Shown in pieces: positions 11,638 through 21,480 of a stretch of DNA of 64,000 nucleotides. The translations under genes and the position numbers were made by a program. Every line of letters starts with the position of its first letter. Position 1 is the stretch's first letter. This DNA comes from Sipunculus nudus (lineage: Eukaryota; Annelida; Sipuncula; Golfingiida; Sipunculidae): NCBI GenBank assembly GCA_026874595.1, contig CM049313.1:68688659-68752658 (forward strand), read 5' to 3'. The notes under the pieces are model-generated. The model ran no database searches. It was not told the DNA's origin and saw only the letters and a list, made by a program, of their open reading frames with translations.

Positions 11638-12771
11638 TGTCACCAGACAATAGGTGACAATATGTACGGTGTTTTGTATCATAGTTTAACGAAGTCTGTT
11701 CTCTATTGATATTGACGTGAAGCGTCATCCTAAAGCGTTGACAGGTCTTGATTGTATATATATATTGTGTATTCTTGTATGAAATCCTATCGGCTATCAG
11801 CTGATTTATCCGTGTCACGCATCGTGTGTATTATTACATTTGTATGTGGGTCGCCATGGTGACGCTAACAGTCAAACTAGGTCACATATAACCTTATATG
11901 GGACACTTGAGCCATAAGCCAATCAGAGAACCGGATCGCCGTATTGTGACGACGATTGTGACGTCAGAGTTCAGGGAGAGACGCTGGAAGCTGCCTTCAG
12001 TTGGGTCTTGAAGCTTGAGGTGGCAGCACGCACGCACGAACATTGAAACGCCAGGAACGGCATAGAAGCAAGCTTCTACATGAGGCAAAGACCCAGCTCA
12101 TGAGAACTCAGCCGTGCTGCCGACAGAGCTTCGTATTGGCGATAAAGTGAGAGAGCGTTTTTCACCTGCTGGCCTAGTTCAGCTAGACCTAGATACATAA
12201 CCGCCGTAAGCCCTGAAACCGTTGCTACAAGAGCAAGGTCAAGGACTCTAAGCTCCTCGTAAACATAGAGCGCTATTGCATTCCTGTGAACGTAAACCTA
12301 CCCGGGTCGCTGACAAGCAAGATCAGTTGAAGATCGCTAAACTCAGAAAGACTAGATCTATATGGTGCTAACCATACGCTAGATTCTACACAAATCAGTA
12401 ACCAGAGATCTCTGAAGGAACTGGACTTTATGGTTTATTATACAAACCATGGACTCAGTAAATATCCTATAATTTTAATGTGAAGAACTGTCGTATTGAC
12501 ACATCATCGCACACACTCACATTTGTGTCTCTGTAAGTATTGTCTTGAATTATATTTGTGAATTTAACCTGATGTCTCATAGTTTCTATTGATCTGGGTG
12601 TATGATTGTCTGGTATTTTAATACACGTCCTTAAAAGAACCTGGAAATGTCTCCTGTAATGACCGGGATCTAATTTCTTGATGAGTGAAATCAAGTGGCG
12701 AGCGTAAACCCATCCTATTGTTTTATAGGATATATCCGTTGTAAAGTTTTCACGTTAAGTTAGGGGTGACA
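11638..12771 (+). repeat. 3' LTR of the Gmr1-like element
   Basis: 1134 bp. Differs from the 5' LTR by single bases at about five places and by no length change. Confidence 0.95.
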
Positions 12772-12776
12772 GCGAG
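12772..12776 (+). repeat. Target-site duplication GCGAG, right copy
   Basis: Directly follows the 3' LTR; matches 6014-6018. Confidence 0.9.
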
Positions 12777-12942
12777 TTAACAACTCGGGTAACTTTACAC
12801 ATCTTTATTGTCCACTTGAATACATAATCCGAGCAGCCATGTCCCGAGAACTACTTTTTTCAATGCCTAATTACTACGCACGTTTTTAACTTAGGTTGAA
12901 AGACAATATTAGTCCGCTTATTAAAATAGACGTATCACTACA
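12777..12942 (-). repeat. 3' LTR of the mag-like element, remaining 166 bases
   Basis: Matches 17970-18135 and completes the 192-bp LTR interrupted at 6018. The junction sits in a small palindrome, GAGTT-AAC-AACTC. Confidence 0.9.
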
Positions 12943-12956
12943 CCTTCCCTCTTAAG
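12943..12956 (-). promoter_or_regulatory. Polypurine tract of the mag-like element
   Basis: On the minus strand CTTAAGAGGGAAGG lies directly before the 3' LTR (TGTAGTG...), as expected for the plus-strand primer. Confidence 0.8.
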
Positions 12957-13210
12957 ACAATTATTCCCATAGTTCGAATACTATGTGATTTAACTTGGCT
13001 GCCGATTATTAAGCACAATACAATAAACACTTAAGTATACATGTAACCATCAAATAAAATTAATGAATTACTGTTTTCACAAAGTCCTGTAATGTTCATG
13101 CATATTAAGAACAGGTATGTTAACTGAATCTCTGCTTCTTAAGATACTTATGACGAATGTGCAGTCCACCGAATAATATCAATGAATTACACAAGAGACG
13201 AAATGACATT
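12957..13210 (-). other. 3' untranslated part of the mag-like element
   Basis: Between the pol stop and the polypurine tract. No env-like frame is present. Confidence 0.6.
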
Positions 13211-14647
13211 TCAAATAGTCTCTATTAAACGACTTGGTTTCTTGCACTGTCGAACGGACCTTCGTACCAATGGACTGGTCAGCGGTTGGTCATCTGGAGA
13301 CACTTGCTGCTCACAAGGCCCTGATGTATCACTACAGTCTGGTGACTCTATGGCTGTCTGCATAGCCAACTGTTTGCTAAGTTCAATCTCAAACAGATCA
13401 GGGTCAATATCAGGCGTATGCACAAGTGCATTGTCCTTCCGCATGACATGTCTGTTACGACGCAAGACATATCCTGCATCAGTTTTAACCTCGTAAGATC
13501 TGGGTGCTACTTGGCGAAGCACTGTAGCCCTTACAGTCCATAGTCCTGTACGATGGTCCTTAATTCTTACTCTATCATCCGGGTGCAGAGGCTCTAAAGC
13601 ACGTGTAGTTTTTTCATGCATCTGCTTTTGCTGCTTCTTGTAATTAATACGATCAGTTACCACATTCATCTGTAATTCCGGTTCCAGGCGCTTAGGGTAA
13701 ACAGGTAATGTGGTCAATAAACGCCTGTTCATCAATTTCTGGCTTGGAGATAATCCATCCTGTAAGGGAGTAGCACGATAAGCCAGTAGTGCTTTATGGA
13801 TATCTTGTTTTGTTTCCTGACATTTCTTAATCATCTGTTTAACTATTTTGACAGCACTTTCAGCGAGGCCGTTAGACCTTGGGTAATGGGGACTGGATGT
13901 TTTATGCTCAAAACCCCAATCTCTACTGAAGTTTGCAAATTCCATACTGTCATACTGCGGACCGTTGTCCGATAAAACAACATCTGGTACGCCATGCCTT
14001 GCAAACACGGACTTCATGGCGTTGATTACCGTCTTGCTGGTTGCCGTGTTTAAAGTTATCACCTCCGGAAAGCCTGAGTAATAATCAGAGATTATTAAGT
14101 AGTCTTTCCCGTAGACTGTACCAATATCAGTCCCAACTCGTTGCCATGCACGGACCGACACTTCGTGTGGCTGTAACGGCTCTATTTGTAGATTACATTG
14201 AAATTTCAGACACGCATCACATTGGCCCACCATGTCTCTGATTTCTGCGTTAAGTCCTGGCCAATACATAACATCTCGAGCCCTCGTGCGACATTTCTCT
14301 ACACCCATATGACCTTCATGGACCTTGAGGAGTAGTTCCTTGCGGACCGATCTCGGTATAACAATTTTGGTACCTTTTAAAACTAAATCATTAGCAATTG
14401 AGAGCTCATTGCGAACATCCCAGTATGCCCTGCAGTTACTTGGGCACTGGCTCAGCGTTTCTGGCCAACCTCGCAAGATTAGATCTTTGAGACTTGACAT
14501 CTGCTCATCAGCCAAGGTTACTTGACGTATCTGTTCCATCCGCTTATCTGATACGGCCATGGTTGTGACAACCAAGTCTACATATGCTTCTACGTTATCA
14601 TGGAGACTCACATCTGGCCTCGGGGCCAATCTGTCTGGTGCCCTGGA
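13211..14647 (-). pseudogene. Integrase of the mag-like element
   Basis: The frame continues after the TAA at 14648 to a stop at 13211. An HHCC zinc finger (HEGHMGVEKCRTRARD then CDACLKFQ) is followed by the catalytic core with a TDIGTVYGKDY aspartate, a VLSDNGPQ aspartate and a GLAESAVK glutamate (D,D,E). Then come a basic C-terminal SH3-like region (DDRVRIKDHRTGLWTVRATV) and a polar tail. Integrase inserts the cDNA into host DNA. All catalytic residues look intact; the segment counts as a pseudogene because upstream stops separate it from gag-pol. Confidence 0.88.
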
Positions 14648-15457
14648 TTATGCATCGGCTACGGCCAATAACTTTCCTGGCGTATACGTGACTTTCAGGT
14701 CGTACCTTTGTATTCTCATCAAAAGGCGTTGCACGCGTAAAGGGCATTCATTCATTGGTTTCCTGAACAAACCGACAATCGGTTTATGATCCGTTTCGGC
14801 TGCTACAGTTACACCATAAATATACTGGTGGAAACGCTCGGCGGCAAAGACTAACCCCAATAGTTCCTTTTCGATCTGCGCGTAGTGAGTTTCCGCACTG
14901 GTCATGGTTCTGGACGCATAGCAAACCGGTTTCCAAATGTCATCATGAGGCTGCAATAGCACAGCACCAAGCCCATCTTTACTTGCGTCTGACGACATGC
15001 GTATTGGGTTACCAGGCTTGTAGTACTGAAGCACTGGTGTTGTTGTCACAGCTTGTTTCAGTTCAACGAAGGCTTGATCATGTTCATGTTCCCAAAGCCA
15101 TTCATTGTCTTGTTTCAAGAGAGATCTGAGTGGTGCCGACTTTTGGGAATATCCCTGGATCCATTTTGCTAGGAATGTCACCATCCCAAGGAAACGTTGT
15201 AGTTCCTGTTTGTTGTTTGGTTTAGGCATGTTATCGATCGCGGAGACCTTGCTTGGATCTGGCTTTAGCCCATGTGATGTGACGAGATCGCCTATAAAGG
15301 TTAACTGTTTTACGCCCATCTCGCATTTTGCTTTGTTTAGACGCAGATTAGAGCACCTAGCGGTCTCAAGGGTTGAGCGCAAGTTACGATCATGGTCTTC
15401 TTTTGTGACTCCATAGACTATGATGTCATCGGCGATAGTGCTGACACCTGGGAGCGA
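14648..15457 (-). pseudogene. C-terminal reverse transcriptase and RNase H of the mag-like element
   Basis: Same frame as the upstream part. It begins with an IADD motif (the Y-x-D-D equivalent of the RT active site) directly after the TAG, then the conserved thumb region with LQRFLGMVTFLAKWI. RNase H follows with RMSSDASKDGLGAVLLQ, IEKELLGLVFAAERF and ETDHKPI. It ends at an in-frame TAA (14650-14648) inside the typical VADA-x-SRAPD hinge before integrase. A second nonsense codon is the simplest explanation, since the frame continues beyond it. Confidence 0.88.
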
Positions 15458-17271
15458 CTAAAAAATCTGGTGTACGGTCTTATGGTACACTTCCGGTGCC
15501 GACGATATCCCGAACGGGAGCCTTAGGTATCTGTACCTCCCGAACGGCGTATTGAAGGTACACAGGCGACTACTGTGTTCGTCTAAGCGGAGCTGCCAAA
15601 ATCCCCGAGACGCATCTAATTTTGTGAAATACGTTGCACCAGCGAACTGTGACATTATCTCCTCACGCGTCGGCATTTTATAATGTTCTCGTTTGATGGC
15701 CCGGTTCAAGTCTCTGGGGTCCATACATACTTGAATGTCACCGTTCTTTTTCTTGGTAACCACCAAGGAGTTAACCCAGTCAGTAGGGTCACTGACTTTA
15801 GTAATAACGCCTAACTGTTCCATACGGTCCAGTTCAGTTTTCAACTTTTCCCTGAGAGGAAACGGTACCTTTCTGCAAGGATGTATCACTGGTGGCACTG
15901 TGTCATCCACAACTATCGTATGTGTACCTGGGAGACAACCTAGTCCCTCAAAAACATCATGATATTCTCTGAGGAGATGTGTATAATCAGAATCACTGTT
16001 TAAACTCTGTTGGCTCTGGTTCTCCACAGAATATAGCACTTTAACCAGTCCTAACTGCTCACAGGCTGATCTGACAAGTAACGACTGTGTGTCACCTGGT
16101 ACTACAAAGAATGTCAATTTGCTATACTTGTCATTGTGCTGAACAGTTAATGTACATTTGCCTTTCACTGGGATAGGACTCTGATAATACCCTTTTAATG
16201 TTTCTGAAGCATCACACAACTCAGGTTTTTTCTTTAATTGATTGAAGTTGACCTCTGACAAAATGTTCACATGTGCACCTGTATCTAACTTGACTGGTGT
16301 GACTGTATCATTTATCACAAGTGAATATATCCAGTCATTGTTCTCTGTTTTAACCGAGTCCACTGTGATACTGTCCAAGACAAACGGTGCAGGTTCATCC
16401 TCAACTGTGTGAACTTGATTTGCTGAACGCTTGCTAAGGCAACACTTAGCGAAGTGGTTTTTTCTGTTGCAATAATTACATGTTACTCCAAATGCAGGAC
16501 ATCTGCCAGACACGTGCCAGTTATCACAGCGCCGACAATGATGCTTTTTACCTGAACTGTCAGTGTGTTGATCCTGACTAGGCCTTTGACTACTATTCTT
16601 ATCTCTGCTGGTCGACTGTGCGTGTGAGACAGTCTGACTCTGAGTCCGAGGATTTTTCTGAACTTCACGGTATTTGTTCTTTGACGGCTGCTTTTTCTGT
16701 ACTATGTGTACAGGTGCTGGCTGGATTAGTTCTTTGGATCTTTCTTTCACCAACTCTGCTGCTTTACAAACTTTAACAGCTTTGTCTAGAGTAAGGTCAT
16801 CCTCTCTAAGCAGTCGTTCACGAGTTACATTGTCTATAAAACCGCACACAAGTCTATCCTTAACAAGTGAGGCTTCCAACTGGCCAAACTCGCAAGATTT
16901 GCTCTGTTTTCTAAGCCTGGTCAAGTAGGCGTCAATACTTTCACCAGCCTGCTGTGTACAATTATTAAAGTGAAATCGTTCTAAAGTCACGTTTGTCTTA
17001 GGTGTACAATACCTTTCGAATTTCATCATGACTTTTGCGAGCCGCATATTATCACCAATTGCGTCGCCTTCCTCATCCCATTTAACGGTGTTGTAAACCT
17101 CCAGGGCGGATTCACCGATGATATGTAGAAGGATGGAAGTTTGCTGTTTATCATCCTTCGCAGATGCACCCGTCGCATCAAGATACAACTGGAACCTTTG
17201 CTTGATTTTTTCCAATTGTCTGCAACGTTGCCGTTGAGTTCTAATGGGCTCGGCGGCGGTAATACATCCAT
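15458..17271 (-). pseudogene. gag, protease and N-terminal reverse transcriptase of the mag-like element
   Basis: A gag-like start (MDVLPPPSPLELNG) at ATG 17271 goes out of frame at a six-A run (17211-17206). The main frame then runs 17215-15458, 585 codons. In order: capsid-like gag; two zinc knuckles (C-x2-C-x3-H-x4-C, then CNYCNRKNHFAKCC); an aspartic protease with VKLDTGAHVNIL; the RT finger motif with VCMDPRDLNRAI and the catalytic-aspartate motif FTKLDASRGFWQLRL. It stops at an in-frame TAG (15460-15458) just before the second RT aspartate motif, and the same frame resumes at once. The element is therefore broken by a one-base frameshift and a nonsense codon, but is otherwise well preserved. 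Confidence 0.88.
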
Positions 17272-17930
17272 GGTTCGACCGCGGCAGTTCTTGGCGGTTA
17301 TCGGCTATCGGTTATATGACGGCACGAGAACATGAAACTTGTAGGAAGCGAGCGCGGAAAGTCATAGCGTACTCACCAACGACAGTAGCGGTATACATAC
17401 CATACCAGCAGAAGTGACATCGCTGGTAGTGGTATCGGTATCCATACACTCCGATATCGAAACAAAAAAGTTAGAACTAACTTTTAAACTGACAGCTTCT
17501 CACCTTTTATCTGGATGATGTCAGCATAAAAAATGCATTTAGTCTGTTTGATTGGTATATCCACTGCAGGTTGACATAATAATAAGTTGGCTCAAATGTA
17601 TTAATTTTTGTATATGTGGGTCTTTATCCACATGAGTACTCAGAAACAGCCTGTCGTCTGTTCAAACATGGCTGCTTGATTTACATCTGCTACCACTGCT
17701 ACTAGGGGGCGCCTTTGTGCTATACAAATTAGACTCATACTCTTCCCCTAGACTTTCAAACTTGTGACTTGGGATGGTTATTTTTTTTGTTCTGGGTATA
17801 TCCTACATAGTATGCAAACTTTAAATATAAACATGAACTAAACAGCCTTAAGGATATACCCGGAATAAAAAAAAAATATATACCGTATATATACCGCTAC
17901 AACGACAGCAGTTTTAATAAGTCCGGTAAG
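17272..17930 (-). other. 5' leader of the mag-like element
   Basis: About 660 bases between the primer site and gag. It holds an inverted repeat (17781-17803 against 17852-17874, built on GGGTATATCC) with a loop of about 48 bases and A/T-run ends. This could be an RNA structure such as a packaging signal, or a small separate insertion. Confidence 0.5.
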
Positions 17931-17943
17931 ACTTCTGACACCA
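17931..17943 (-). promoter_or_regulatory. Primer-binding site, tRNA-Leu type
   Basis: On the minus strand TGGTGTCAGAAGT directly abuts the 5' LTR. It is complementary to the 3' end of animal tRNA-Leu and is the primer choice seen in several Ty3/gypsy elements, Steamer among them. Confidence 0.85.
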
Positions 17944-18135
17944 TGTTATAATATTAGTGTGCAAGCGAGTTAACAACTCGGGTAACTTTACACATCTTTA
18001 ATGTCCACTTGAATACATGATCCGAGCAGCCATGTCCCGAGAACTACTTTTTTCAATGCCTAATTACTACGCACGTTTTTAACGTAGGTTGAAAGACAAT
18101 ATTAGTCCGCTTATTAAAATAGACGTATCACTACA
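17944..18135 (-). repeat. 5' LTR (sense) of the mag-like element
   Basis: 192 bp. In forward reading it starts TGTTATAATATTAG and ends CACTACA. It matches the split left LTR except at three bases. Confidence 0.92.
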
Positions 18136-18140
18136 TGTGT

Positions 18141-18332
18141 ATATGTTTATAATAAGTATGAATTTTTCTCTTTATCTATTTAATTATTACCATTATTCAT
18201 TCATTGTGTTTGCCTTACGTCAGTGTCAATACTATGTGTTCATGTGTGTATTATATATGTATTTTGCTGTGTTTCTAATTTAAAAAAAACTTTAAAATGT
18301 TTAAACTAAAAAAATTAAAAAAAAAAAAAAAC
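18141..18332 (+). other. 3' end and A-rich tail of the LINE-like element
   Basis: Follows the second TGTGT copy (18136-18140) and runs through T-rich then A-rich sequence to a 15-base A-run just before the 14-base target duplication. Assignment to the LINE-like unit depends on the matching duplications. Confidence 0.6.
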
Positions 18333-18346
18333 TTTTAGACACACTT
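18333..18346 (+). repeat. Target-site duplication, right copy (LINE-like element)
   Basis: Identical 14 bases to 4501-4514, separated from the A-run by one C. Confidence 0.75.
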
Positions 18347-18796
18347 CACTCAGTGTAAACCCGATTCTGCCATCTTATATATATACATGCACACTTACAA
18401 AAATAGCTTAATGTTTCAAAAGTAGGCCTAACACTGTTATACATCACACTGTTATATCAGAAACATAATTGTGCAATGAAAAAAAAATGATGAAAATATA
18501 AATGACATCCTCAATGGTGGAATTTATAAGAAATTAAAGACCATTTTATAGGAAAATATATGAAATATTTAGGGAGTCGGTGGAAAACCACCTGTATAAA
18601 ATGTTTCGTTTTTGTGTCATGCAGGTTTGTTACCGTAGGCCTACTTTATACTTATCAGCTACTAAGTACAAATGTGGAACACCTTAATTTAGTTGTTCAC
18701 CGTTCCAGCGGATTGGTATACAAAAAATGCCTTTCCGTTCACTTGGTTAATTGCCTGTCTGCATGAGATAGGCAAAAGGCGTTATTACGACCCCTG

Positions 18797-18833
<37 letters not shown>

Positions 18834-19630
18834 AACTGACCTGTCGATCTCATGCACACAAACAGATACATTTAAATGTGAAGAATTTAGTCTTTATTTT
18901 TTATTGCTAAGGTAAATATTACATACCTGGATGTATCATTATTTTCACAGACTTAACTAAAATCTGGCCACCAAATTAGCCGCAGATAAGATTTGTACCA
19001 TGGCTTGATCAATATAGGCCTACACTATACAACGGAGAAGAATTTCGTGTTCAAATCCAGGCCAAGGCCGTAGCCTGAGCAATGTCCGGGGGGGGGGGGG
19101 GGGGGGCAGTAGCCTAAATGCTTTGTCAGAGCAAAGCTCGGGGGCGAGGGTGATCGTGTTGGAGATCGAATCCCCCTCCCACAGTGTTGATTTTTTTTAA
19201 AATACATATTATAATTTAGCCTTTCTGTGCATGGGTATTTTTCTCATATGCCTATAAGCTCTAATCATAATTGTTTGCTTTTATTTACGTGGCTTAAGGG
19301 TAATCACCAGTCAAATTGTTGGCCTACTTTCTTGCAACTACTGCCAACAATTTTTCCTCCTAAGACTGCTGCAGCACAATATACAGGCCCCTGGGCCTAA
19401 ATTTAATTTTGAATTTAAAGTTTTATCATTTTACATGAATTTTACAAATGGTTATGACTAACATTGATAAAGAATAATGCTTTGCATCCTCCATATGGCA
19501 CTGTGTAGGTGGCGCCTCATTCTCTCTAGATACAAGTTAGACTTGATATTAAAAAATAGAGAGAAAACAAGTCTATTATTTGTTGGGAAAAACAAGTCTA
19601 TTGCTTCCTCAACGTGACTTGTCATGTGAC
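18347..19630. other. Intergenic, no gene seen
   Basis: Holds a (CT)n tract (about 18799-18832) and a run of about 20 G (19088-19107). Short open frames here show no family likeness. Confidence 0.5.
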
Positions 19631-19639
19631 CATACTATT

Positions 19640-19680
19640 CACGTGTCCAAGTTACCATGACGCTCATTGTCTGCTGTTCG
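19640..19680 (+). repeat. E-box/ATG module, copy 1
   Basis: CACGTGTCCAAGTTACCATG followed by ACGCTCATTGTCTGCTGT. Closely matches 24619-24657. The ATG at 19657 opens a short frame beginning MTLIVCCS, and a donor-like GTAAGT occurs about 150 bases later (19804). It may be a duplicated promoter/first-exon fragment or part of a dispersed repeat. Confidence 0.4.
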
Positions 19681-20081
19681 TCTACTTCACATGTACTGAA
19701 GACAGATTTCTCGAAGCTGATTAGATATTTCTGAAAACCAAGCCATCTTAACGCATATTTCCTCATCGGATTAACTTTATCAGGTACCGAAGACTAGATC
19801 GAAGTAAGTATACGGTTTGTTCCATTGTCTTTTCGTGGTTTGAAAATACAAATACATTTCAGAGTTTTCTCCGTTTCTTCACTATCAGTAGTATCACTGT
19901 ATCACTATCAGTATCACACTTTCACAGTATCATTATCATCAATATCAAGTATCAACATGAGTATCAATATCAGTAATGACAGTATCACTAACACAGTAAG
20001 ACTAATACTATAGCAACAGTAGGACACCATCACTAAAGACTATTATTTAATATGACTGTCAGTATCGCAATCAGCATGACC

Positions 20082-21085
20082 GTCGTGCCGATAAGAACAA
20101 TCCGCACGACATCCTCTCATAATCATATTAAAATGTAAAACCTAACCACTGCTAACAATATGGCTGGTAACAGACACCTCAGCAATACAGAACTATTTAA
20201 AAGTTGTAGATGCTGGGCGATTTGCGTAAACATAATACCTACAAGTTAGGCACAATCAGTGCATAAAAGTTAAAACTGGAAAAGCCTGGGCCGGGCCAAA
20301 TACACGAATGTGCCTTGCTAGACTGGTACCCTGCTCTATTAAGGCCATCAGCCAAGCATAGAGACAGGCGTACAACGCCATCTTAAGTACTCCCAGTTGC
20401 AACTCCTGACTTACATGTAGACTGGTTCCAACCCCAGTATGCACGCTCATACCGATTGTCATGGACGTTCACGCGATGCTGGCTGATTATCCGTGAAGAT
20501 TTCCTATAAATGACTTTCTTTGGTTATTTCTAGCTTTTAAATATTTAAAAATGTCTTGTTGCACAAAAATTGAATGATGTATGTATTGATAATAAGATAT
20601 ACTGAATCTTTGATATTTCACTGCACGTGGCATTGATTTACTATCAATATCTATTTATCTAATCATTAATGTCACGCAAAATTTTTATTAATGTACAGAC
20701 AATTTTTGGCAACTTCTTTGAGCAAACGAAATGCTTATTTTATCATATATAATACATACTGGAGTTGGAACCAGTCTGCCAGGAGTACATAAGATGGCGT
20801 TGTACGCCCGTCTCTATAGCAGCGGTGCCATAATAGAGCGGGGGTACCAGTCTAGTGCCTTGCCAGCTGTCATATATGGCACGTTTCTTTACCAATCTAG
20901 TGGTATGTTTATTTCTGTTCATGAGTTTTGTTTTGTATCAATTTCCAAAGAATTATAATTCCCCCTATACTTGAAGTAATTATATTATAACAAATTAAAA
21001 TATAGGCCTATTTAGTGTACGATATATGTGAACACACGGCTGTCGTGCGGATAAGAAAGCTAATCCGCACGACGGTCGTGCGGAT
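20082..21085. mobile_element. Foldback-type element with palindromic ends
   Basis: Both ends carry a hairpin of GTCGTGCGGAT and its complement (20082-20110 with one mismatch; 21042-21073 perfect, plus a third arm at 21075-21085). Inside lies a larger inverted pair: about 20290-20440 on one strand and about 20755-20860 on the other. Both carry GGGTTGGAACCAGTCT and AAGATGGCGTTGTACGCC. It has no coding frame of its own, so it would be non-autonomous. Its exact limits and class are unknown. Confidence 0.55.
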
Positions 21086-21372
21086 AGACACTACCATACT
21101 CGAAATGCTATACCAAGATCGCATTAGCATAAACTTAACCTTATAGTTAAAGTACAAATGAAATTGAAAAAAAAGAACTCCAGGCTGCTTATATTGGAGC
21201 TATGTACACTGGCCATTTAAACTGTAATCTGTCAATTTGCACTGGAATTATTGCAATACCTTGTGTTGACATAATTAAGTTGGTCCCTTTCTGCAACAAC
21301 TGATTCTCTTTTGGACTGCATAATCTCAATGTCTGGCCTCTCCGGTAGTTGTTCAAATGCAGCATCATTTTT

Positions 21373-21480
21373 AGCTCAGCTGACTATAAGTCATCTGAGC
21401 TATAGTCGTGGTCCATTGTCCGTCGTCCGTCCGTCTGTCCGTCCGTCCGTCCGTAGATGTGGCACGTTTTGAAACCGTAA
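21373..21480 (+). repeat. AGCTCAGCTGA / CCGT-rich dispersed repeat head
   Basis: TTTAGCTCAGCTGACTATAA is followed by a TCCGTCCGTC simple repeat and GGCACGTTTTGAAACC. Repeats with an AGCTCA-type head and CCGT run are, from memory, common in bivalve genomes. Confidence 0.5.

Larger units (their letters stand above)
6019..12771 (+). mobile_element. Gmr1-like Ty3/gypsy retrotransposon (integrase before RNase H), inserted in the LTR of the mag-like element
   Basis: Bounded by GCGAG on both sides (6014-6018, 12772-12776). LTRs of 1134 bp lie at both ends with perfect 7-base terminal inverted repeats (TGTCACC and GGTGACA). Inside, in order: primer site, leader, one ORF with gag, protease and integrase, then an RT tail and RNase H in broken frames, then a polypurine tract. 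Integrase upstream of RT/RNase H is the order known from the Gmr1 group, unlike ordinary Ty3/gypsy. The RT fingers and palm are missing. I count five substitutions between the LTRs (about 0.4%), so insertion was recent. Confidence 0.9.
5993..18135 (-). mobile_element. mag/Steamer-like Ty3/gypsy retrotransposon, itself interrupted by a second LTR element
   Basis: Bounded by TGTGT on both sides (5988-5992, 18136-18140). Its two LTRs are 192 bp each; the left one is split into 5993-6018 and 12777-12942 by the inner element. Without that insertion the element is about 5.4 kb. On its sense (minus) strand the order is LTR, tRNA-Leu-type primer site, gag-pol in one frame, polypurine tract, LTR. The LTRs differ at only three positions that I can see (about 1.6%). 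The gag zinc-knuckle pair, the single frame and the short LTR place it near the mag clade, which includes the bivalve element Steamer. Clade placement is by eye. Confidence 0.9.
4515..18332 (+). mobile_element. ORF1-only LINE-like element (HAL1-like), host of the nested insertions
   Basis: The direct repeat TTTTAGACACACTT occurs at 4501-4514 and 18333-18346, the latter directly after an A-run (about 18317-18331). This is the target-site duplication and poly(A) tail expected of a non-LTR retrotransposon. Removing the LTR element inserted at 5993-18135 and one copy of its TGTGT duplication leaves 4515-5992 plus 18141-18332, about 1.67 kb. That unit holds a short leader, a decayed L1-type ORF1 and a 3' region; I see no endonuclease or reverse transcriptase. 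Half-L1 (HAL1) elements of mammals have this architecture. It could instead be an internally deleted L1-type element. Confidence 0.65.
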
